This document shows positions 58,658 through 64,000 of a DNA stretch of 64,000 bases, one piece after another. The stretch's first letter is position 1, and every line of letters starts with the position of its first letter. The notes under the pieces are model-generated. The model saw only the letters and a list, made by a program, of their open reading frames with translations, was not told the origin of the DNA and searched no databases. Made by a program: the position numbers and the translations under genes. The stretch is taken from NCBI GenBank assembly GCA_964410285.1, contig CAYPFR010000011.1, positions 3,547 through 67,546 of the forward strand. The letters run 5' to 3'. The DNA comes from Fretibacter sp964410285 (GTDB lineage Bacteria > Pseudomonadota > Alphaproteobacteria > Caulobacterales > Maricaulaceae).

Positions 58658-59803
58658 CTATTGGCTATAGGGTTTAAGCTCGCGAACGGCCTCCGCGAAG
58701 GCCGCACGTTCCTCGGCAGGAAGCGGCACGAGACCAATCTCTTCGAGATATCCGCCCTCACCGGCAGCCGAGTCTGACAAAAACTCCATGGCATATTCCT
58801 GAAGGCCGGGCGTTTTCCCGACATGGTCCTTTTTCATATAGAAATAAAGTGACCGGGACACAGGGTAGACACCAGAGGCAATATTCTCAAAGGTCGGCTC
58901 TGCGCTATCGACCTTTGCGCCTTTAATTTTGTCCCCGTTTTGATCAAGGAAAGAATAACCAAAGACGCCCACGGCAGTTGGCGTGTTCACCAAAGTCTGA
59001 ACAAGCGCATTGTCGTTCTCACCGGCGTCAATCCATTTCCCGTCCTCACGAATTGTGTGAGAAGCGGCTTTGAAGGCCTTCTTATCCGCGCCTCTGAGAT
59101 CGGCTAGACATGGGATTTTCTTCGCCCCGCCTTCCATGGCAATCTCGACAAAGGCGTCGCGCGTGCCCGATGTCGGCGGCGGGCCAAAGGCCTCGATTTT
59201 ATAGCCCGGCAAGGACGGATTAACATCTGACCATTTCACGGCTGGATTGGGTACCATTGTGCAATCCGTATGGGAACTTGGCACATTTTTCGCCAGCGCC
59301 AGATAAATGTCTTTCAGGCTGAGGTCTACTGTATCGGAGTCGATCGCATTGGCAATAACAATGCCGTCATAACCGATTTTGACTTCGATGACGCCTTCAA
59401 TGCCGCTGTCCATACATTTTTGAAATTCGGACTGTTTTTGGCGGCGCGAGGAATTTGTCACGTCCGGCGTCTCTGATCCGACACCTGAGCAGAATAATTT
59501 ATGTCCCCCGCCAGAGCCGGTCGACTCGACAACGACATTAAAGCCTGACTTGTTTTTAAATTCCTGCGCGACCTTGGTCGAGAAAGGATAAACCGTCGAA
59601 GAGCCAACAATGCGAATGTCGCGGCGCGCATCTGCACCGACGGCAGCCGCCGCAGACTCGGCAGCATTGGCAGCCTTTTTCGCCCCCTCTTTCATCGTGT
59701 CTTTCATGGCATCTTTGGCCGTATCAGACGCGCCCCCGCAGCCCGCCAGAAGCGCGGCTGTGCTGATTGTGAGTATAAGTTTTGAGAGTTTCATATGTTT
59801 CAC
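58658..59803 (-). CDS. pstS: Phosphate-binding lipoprotein PstS
   Basis: 381 residues. Lipoprotein signal (ISTAALLAGC, Cys 22) rather than the free periplasmic form of E. coli. About 40 Ala/Lys-rich residues follow as a linker. The phosphate-binding domain then starts with RIVGSSTVYPFSTKVAQEF. The ligand loop SSTVYP and VVESTGSGGGHKLFC match PstS proteins of alphaproteobacteria. GTRDAFVEIAM near 240 is also typical. It lies 9 bases past the porin stop, so the porin and pstS are co-transcribed. Confidence 0.95.
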   Translation of the reverse strand: MKHMKLSKLILTISTAALLAGCGGASDTAKDAMKDTMKEGAKKAANAAESAAAAVGADARRDIRIVGSSTVYPFSTKVAQEFKNKSGFNVVVESTGSGGGHKLFCSGVGSETPDVTNSSRRQKQSEFQKCMDSGIEGVIEVKIGYDGIVIANAIDSDTVDLSLKDIYLALAKNVPSSHTDCTMVPNPAVKWSDVNPSLPGYKIEAFGPPPTSGTRDAFVEIAMEGGAKKIPCLADLRGADKKAFKAASHTIREDGKWIDAGENDNALVQTLVNTPTAVGVFGYSFLDQNGDKIKGAKVDSAEPTFENIASGVYPVSRSLYFYMKKDHVGKTPGLQEYAMEFLSDSAAGEGGYLEEIGLVPLPAEERAAFAEAVRELKPYSQ

Positions 59804-59812
59804 CTTAGTCCC

Positions 59813-61000
59813 TTAAAAATCAAATTGCAGACGCGTGACAATCCCGCTGACACTTGCAGAATTCACCGCAGGATTGCGTACAAGATCAGCAAATTCACTG
59901 TCTAGCCCCGATGTGCTCGAGCCGAGATCTGCATCACTATTGAAATAATTTAGCCCGATTCGCGCATTTTTCACGGGATACCAATCCGCGCCGAGCACAA
60001 ATGTATCAAGCTTACCGCCGTCTACAGCCCCGCCATCCGTCAAGTCTAGCGTATCAAAGCGGGCAACAAGCGCAAGCGCGCCAAAACCGCCCTTGGTAAC
60101 GGGGTTATCCACTACGGGGCGGTTAAATTTTCCGCCTTTATAGGTTTTACGTCCGCCGAAAAAAACGCCGGCTTCGCCGTAGCCGCCGGACAAATCGGCA
60201 TTTTCACCGATGCCGGAATTCTTGGCATTCGTGAGGCCATACTCCGCCGCCGCAAAAAGACTGCCGGCAATCGCGCCGGCTTCAAATCCGTAGAAAACAT
60301 CTTCGCCGGCAAATCCGCCTGTGGAAATAATCCGTCCGGGCAAATGGGTGTAAGGACGCTGGCGGTAGCGAATAGCGCCGTCCTCTTGTTGATTGCGGTA
60401 GCGCACAGAGGCGCCTAAATGCACGGTCATCTCATCACTTAAGAGGGGCGCATAAGTTCCGCGCGCCGCAACTGCATAGCCTTCTTGATCGCCAATATTC
60501 TCAAGATTAGTTGCAAAAACACCGCCGCTAATGGAGTAATTTTTCGCGCCCGTCGAGGCCATAATCCCAACCCGCCGATCAAAGGCAAAAGCATCGGTAA
60601 AGGCGGAGCGCTCCAGTGTCGAGATGAAGCGCGATGACGTAAGTTCATCCAGAGAGTTCGGCGTTTTGAAATGCCCGGCCTTGATTTTAAGGGCGCCGCC
60701 GCCAGGTTTAAATTCCAGAAAAACATCCTCTGCATTTATCTCGCCCGACGAATTGGTATTCAGTTCAACTTTATATTTAAGGTTACTGCCGTAGCTACCG
60801 TTTACACCAAGGCGCAGGCGGCGCAGCTCGGTTCCGCTGCGGTTACCCCCATTTTCGCCCGTGTCGAAGGCAGAGAAATCAATCATGACCCTACCCGCCG
60901 TCGTAAGTGTAAAATCCTGCGCAAAAGCTGCGCCTTCCATTGCCGCTGCCGTCATAAGCGAAATAAGAACGGCCGCGCCGCGCTTTCCTGAAAATGTCAT
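59813..61000 (-). CDS. Phosphate-selective porin (OprO/OprP family)
   Basis: 395 residues. Signal peptide (LMTAAAMEGAAFAQ) and a barrel with the family blocks RRLRLGVNGSYGSNLKYKVE, LKIKAGHFKTPNSLDELTSS and ARFDTLDLTDGGAVDGGK. It ends in LQFDF with the terminal Phe of outer-membrane barrels. OprO/OprP porins take up phosphate or polyphosphate. Its position in front of pstSCAB and behind PhoB sites fits that role. ATG 61000 follows AGAGG; the longer in-frame start at 61102 would translate through the PhoB sites. It is the first gene of the operon. Confidence 0.93.
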   Translation of the reverse strand: MTFSGKRGAAVLISLMTAAAMEGAAFAQDFTLTTAGRVMIDFSAFDTGENGGNRSGTELRRLRLGVNGSYGSNLKYKVELNTNSSGEINAEDVFLEFKPGGGALKIKAGHFKTPNSLDELTSSRFISTLERSAFTDAFAFDRRVGIMASTGAKNYSISGGVFATNLENIGDQEGYAVAARGTYAPLLSDEMTVHLGASVRYRNQQEDGAIRYRQRPYTHLPGRIISTGGFAGEDVFYGFEAGAIAGSLFAAAEYGLTNAKNSGIGENADLSGGYGEAGVFFGGRKTYKGGKFNRPVVDNPVTKGGFGALALVARFDTLDLTDGGAVDGGKLDTFVLGADWYPVKNARIGLNYFNSDADLGSSTSGLDSEFADLVRNPAVNSASVSGIVTRLQFDF

Positions 61001-61089
61001 CTTAACCTCTAACGTCGATGCCCGCATATTCACCTGCGAGTGTACCACGCAAGCCCTCCGCTTGCTCGACCCGCCTATGGACGAGTCGT

Positions 61090-61129
61090 GTGATAGTTTC
61101 ATGCAGTTTATATGACAGTTTCATGACAG
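61090..61129 (-). promoter_or_regulatory. Tandem PhoB box (four 11-bp units)
   Basis: Read on the minus strand, CTGTCATGAAACTGTCAT lies at 61112-61129, an almost perfect Pho box. Two further degenerate units follow with the same 11-base phase (unit starts on the plus strand at 61090, 61101, 61112 and 61123). It lies about 90 bases ahead of the porin start. PhoB dimers bind such direct repeats under phosphate limitation. Confidence 0.9.
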
Positions 61130-61216
61130 CGCTTCGCATGGCGCGGGCGACAACCAGAAGAACAAAATTCCATTTATCCATAAAAAAACCGCCTAAGCGG
61201 CGGCGTTTTACGGGTT

Positions 61217-61293
<77 letters not shown>

Positions 61294-61458
61294 ACAATAA
61301 CTTTCAAGCGCCTAGCGCTTTCAAGAACAGCGGATATATGAGCAACGCGCTGATAATGCAAGCCTTAAAGGCGGGCAATTTCTTTAATTACGAGCGATAT
61401 ATTCGTCGGCGTCCGTTTCCTCGCTGGATTCTCTTGCGCCGCTTTGTTAGGAGTGATC

Positions 61459-63486
61459 ATGCGCGTCTCCATTTCTATTTTATTCCTCCTACAACTCCTG
61501 CCCGCCCTGATCTCTGTTGGGGTCTATCGGCAATATTTTATTTGGCCGGTAGCCGCCATTGGGTTCACGCTGTTCCTCTTTTGGCTTGCCGCGACGCCGA
61601 AACTATGGCGCCGCTTGCTTGCGCTCGCCCTCGCGGTATTCGCAGCCGTTGGCAGCGCGAGTCTGCTGACCTCGCTCTATATCCAAGGTGAAGGCTTTAA
61701 TGATCGTTTCTTTTATCACTTTGACCTTAACAGCCTCACCATCGGGCTGGACACTTATCGCCCATTGATCATTGGGGCGGGAAGCTATTTCCTCGCCTGC
61801 GCGGTGGCCGTTTGGCGTCTGCCGCGTGTCCTGCCTGAAACAGGCGGGCTAAGCTTTTTACGGCGACCGCGCGGGGCCGTGATGGCCGCCCTTTGTGGCC
61901 TTTGCTTATTCCCGCCTGCCGTCTCTGCCGGCGCGCACATTCACGCCCAATATAAAGTCGCGCAATCGGGCGAGACCCGCATCAAACGCGAAGTTCGGGA
62001 GGTCGACGTCTTGCCCTTGGCCGCCCCGCCGAAAAATCTAATCCTGATTTATGCCGAGAGCCTAGAGCGGCTTTACTTTGACGAAGACCTCTTTCCCGGC
62101 CTAATGGCAAAGCTTGGCCCGCTGCGCAGCCAAGCGCTTGAATTCACCAATACCCATCAGGTCGAGGGCACGGGCTGGACGATTGCCGGATTGGTGGCAT
62201 CCCAATGTAGCCTGCCGTTTAACATCAAATATTACGATGGCTCAGAGCCTCATGTTGCTCTTGCCGCGATTGAGGAACCGTTCAAGGACGAAATTTGCCT
62301 AGGGGATATCCTTGATGCTTACGGCTATGAGACCGTATTCATGGGCGGTGCGCCCATGTATTTTGCCGGAAAGGGAAAATTTCTTGAGGCCAATGGTTTT
62401 GACCAAACATTAGGCTTTAACGATCTGAAATCCGAGCTTCCCGATAGCACCTACCGCAATGGTTGGGGGCTTTATGATGATAGCTTACTTGAATTTGCGA
62501 TGAAACGGGTCAACCGGCTTGAGGCAAAAGACGCACCATATTTGCTGAGCGTGCTCACAGTGGACACCCACCAACCCAAAGGTCATATTCCCAAGGATTG
62601 CGAAAGCTACGCGGCGGATAAAGACAATGCTATTTTGCAAGCCCTGCATTGTAATGACCGGATCATTGGTGATTTTATTGCAAGCCTGCTCGCGCGGCCC
62701 GATATGGAAAATACGATAATTGCTTTGTTTTCCGATCATTTATCCATGCAAAACACGGCCAGTGACCGGCTACGCTCTAAGGAAGATGAACGCCGGCTGA
62801 CATGGCTGGTCTGGGGGGCAGATATAGAGCCGGGACAAAGCGAAGCGGCGGCGACCCATTTTGACGTCACGCCAACCCTGCTGGAATATATGGGGCTGCC
62901 GAATTACCGCGAGAATAACTGGGGCCGCTCTGTGGCCTCTGGGCAGGACGGCTATTGGTTCTCCCAAAAAGAAAGCGTACGGGCGGCAGCTAAGAACGTG
63001 AGCTATTTGGATATGGAGGGCAATTCTGCACGTGACGGCATTCGCATAGACGCCGCCACCAAGACCGTCTTCATCGAGGACAAAGCCTTTCTTGCAACCC
63101 GTGCAGGCTACTCTATGAACGAGACGATATTCATGCTCTTATTGGATCATAATGGCGTTGTAGACTCCATTTTATTCGCCGAGGACCTTGAGCAGTTCAA
63201 TCGCGTTGCCAAAGACTATACCGTTATCGCCGTCTCGCGCGATAAAGCCATAGCGCCCGATGCTGTGCTGAAAACGCCTGCGCCCCTGCCCCCAACTCAA
63301 GATCGTAACGCTGGGCAAGAGAAAGATAAGAAGCCATCTGCGGAGGAGGATAATGTAATCGAGCCGCTATATTATTATGTCGGCACACCCTCCAAAGGCT
63401 ATTCGAAACAAGGTGTCTTTGCCCGCGACCTCGTGATCCCCAAATCCGTCATGCGCCGCGCGCTAAAGCAGAAAAAACTCCGGTAG
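61459..63486 (+). CDS. Phosphoglycerol transferase / LTA synthase-like membrane sulfatase-fold protein
   Basis: 675 residues. Four or five N-terminal transmembrane helices (about 1-160) are followed by a periplasmic sulfatase-fold domain. Visible motifs are LILIYAESLERLY near 200 (metal Glu), the nucleophile Thr in QVEGTGWTIAGLVASQC near 240, TVDTHQPKGH near 375 and ALFSDHLSMQN near 425 (metal Asp-His). This pattern fits MdoB/OpgB and LtaS relatives, which transfer phosphoglycerol to glycans or lipids. The C-terminal 100 residues include a charged Lys/Glu/Pro linker and a basic end, unusual for the family. AGGAG precedes ATG 61459. Confidence 0.9.
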   Translation: MRVSISILFLLQLLPALISVGVYRQYFIWPVAAIGFTLFLFWLAATPKLWRRLLALALAVFAAVGSASLLTSLYIQGEGFNDRFFYHFDLNSLTIGLDTYRPLIIGAGSYFLACAVAVWRLPRVLPETGGLSFLRRPRGAVMAALCGLCLFPPAVSAGAHIHAQYKVAQSGETRIKREVREVDVLPLAAPPKNLILIYAESLERLYFDEDLFPGLMAKLGPLRSQALEFTNTHQVEGTGWTIAGLVASQCSLPFNIKYYDGSEPHVALAAIEEPFKDEICLGDILDAYGYETVFMGGAPMYFAGKGKFLEANGFDQTLGFNDLKSELPDSTYRNGWGLYDDSLLEFAMKRVNRLEAKDAPYLLSVLTVDTHQPKGHIPKDCESYAADKDNAILQALHCNDRIIGDFIASLLARPDMENTIIALFSDHLSMQNTASDRLRSKEDERRLTWLVWGADIEPGQSEAAATHFDVTPTLLEYMGLPNYRENNWGRSVASGQDGYWFSQKESVRAAAKNVSYLDMEGNSARDGIRIDAATKTVFIEDKAFLATRAGYSMNETIFMLLLDHNGVVDSILFAEDLEQFNRVAKDYTVIAVSRDKAIAPDAVLKTPAPLPPTQDRNAGQEKDKKPSAEEDNVIEPLYYYVGTPSKGYSKQGVFARDLVIPKSVMRRALKQKKLR

Positions 63487-63512
63487 CGGCGGGGCTATAT
63501 AGCGCGCCCGGC

Positions 63513-63773
63513 TTAGCCAAGTGAGAAGCCCATATGGATCAGGGGCAGGCCTTCATCTTCCATGGACCACGGGCGCAAAACCTGCGCGAGAGCGGTCATA
63601 GCAAGGCGCGTTTCAAGAGAGAGTTTCGCCGTGCCATGTTTATACCGCGAAATTTGTTTGGTTGTTTTGCCGAGGGCATTTGCGGCGGCCTGCACGCCGC
63701 CCCGTTTGTCCCAGTCCATGGCCGTGAGCCATGCACCAAATATAACTCTATCTTCTATCTCTACCTTGGGCAT
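63513..63773 (-). CDS. Small helix-turn-helix protein
   Basis: 86 residues. The central segment VQAAANALGKTTKQISRYKHG resembles a helix-turn-helix of XRE type, with LSLETRLAMTALAQ behind it. There is no other domain. It could be a small regulator or the remnant of a larger one. ATG 63773 is preferred for GGA six bases upstream; ATG 63806 and 63782 are in frame. It lies between the phosphoglycerol transferase and the rRNA operon end, convergent with the former. Confidence 0.72.
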   Translation of the reverse strand: MPKVEIEDRVIFGAWLTAMDWDKRGGVQAAANALGKTTKQISRYKHGTAKLSLETRLAMTALAQVLRPWSMEDEGLPLIHMGFSLG

Positions 63774-63861
63774 AATTTCCATCTGTATTGGGTAATCGAA
63801 ATTCAATCTTGCTTTATACCCTAGGCGGTCAAGGGCTATTCCGCGAATAACCCACCCCAGA

Positions 63862-63903
63862 CACGAAAAAGCCCGCGCTTGGAGGCCAAGACGCGGGCTT
63901 TGA
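63862..63903 (-). terminator. rrn operon terminator
   Basis: On the minus strand AAAGCCCGCGTCTT pairs with AAGCGCGGGCTTT (one mismatch) around a short loop, then TTTTTCGT. It lies about 50 bases past the 5S rRNA 3' end, where an rrn terminator is expected. Confidence 0.9.
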
Positions 63904-63952
63904 TGCTTTATATTTGATGTGTTTGCGGAGGGATTGTCTATTTCCTGTATAA

Positions 63953-64000
63953 GCCGGGCAGCGACCTACTCTCCCGTGCCTTAAGACAAAGTACCATCGG
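63953..64000 (-). rRNA. rrf: 5S rRNA, 3' part only
   Basis: On the minus strand the window edge reads CCGATGGTACTTTGTCTTAA, then GGCACGGGAGAGTAGGTCGC and TGCCCGG. This is the conserved 3' half of alphaproteobacterial 5S rRNA. The rest, with 23S and 16S, lies beyond the window. The exact 3' end near 63953 is approximate. Confidence 0.95.

Overview
The window is a chromosomal segment of an alphaproteobacterium, most likely a marine member of the Caulobacterales/Maricaulales-Hyphomonadales side of the class. Four observations point this way. The tRNA-His has A73, a G1-U72 pair and no extra G-1. The tRNA-fMet and 5S rRNA look alphaproteobacterial. Familiar alphaproteobacterial neighbourhoods are present (radA-cvpA-purF-SDR, yfgM-bamB-der, queA-tgt, sdhC-sdhD-sdhA, porin-pstSCAB). 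Families typical of the group also occur (DUF2336, DUF1223, DUF547, DUF885). A PL7 alginate lyase and a succinyl-arginine catabolic cluster fit a marine heterotroph. The species assignment is inference. Coding density is high on both strands, and I see no transposase, integrase, phage gene or CRISPR array.

Layout. 1-8.3 kb: alternative oxidase (cut by the edge), a DUF1295 membrane enzyme, fatty-acid desaturase, radA, cvpA, purF, an SDR and a zinc alcohol dehydrogenase. 8.4-15.6 kb: the yfgM-bamB-der envelope/ribosome-assembly block, panB, a thioredoxin-fold protein and an acyl-CoA dehydrogenase. 15.9-23 kb: small or poorly known proteins, a lipid-anchored cytochrome c, NAD kinase, DUF2336, DUF1223, tRNA-His, an M48 metalloprotease lipoprotein and a methyltransferase. 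23.1-29.2 kb: amino-acid catabolism, with phenylalanine hydroxylase and an arginine succinyltransferase operon read M20 hydrolase-astA-astD-astB. 29.4-32.5 kb: two OmpA-like proteins sharing a 637-bp identical barrel segment. 32.8-41.5 kb: tRNA-Lys, queA-tgt, a DUF547 lipoprotein, sdhC-sdhD-sdhA and a DUF885 metallopeptidase. 41.5-45.4 kb: three tandem paralogous lipoproteins with C-terminal beta-barrel-like domains, one with a long Gly/Tyr/Ala repeat. 45.5-54.6 kb: arsC, a pyridoxal-kinase-like gene, hydrolases, rpsU, alginate lyase, asd, tRNA-Arg and a TraB/GumN protein. 54.6-61 kb: a frameshifted low-molecular-weight tyrosine phosphatase and a phosphate-starvation operon (porin, pstS, pstC, pstA, pstB) behind four 11-bp PhoB repeat units. 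61.2-64 kb: tRNA-fMet, a phosphoglycerol-transferase/sulfatase membrane protein, a small HTH protein and the 3' end of a 5S rRNA.

How the genes work together. The clearest units are three. The Pho operon supplies outer-membrane entry plus the high-affinity ABC importer. The arginine succinyltransferase operon uses translationally coupled starts, with an M20 hydrolase where astE might be expected. The queA-tgt pair modifies G34 of tRNAs such as the tRNA-His encoded 12 kb away. The most interesting oddities concern lost cofactor sites and surface-protein evolution. SdhC and SdhD both appear to lack their heme-b histidines. Tgt lacks three zinc cysteines. The OmpA pair shows recent duplication or gene conversion plus replacement of one C-terminal domain. 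All alignments were made by eye against remembered family patterns; no search was run.
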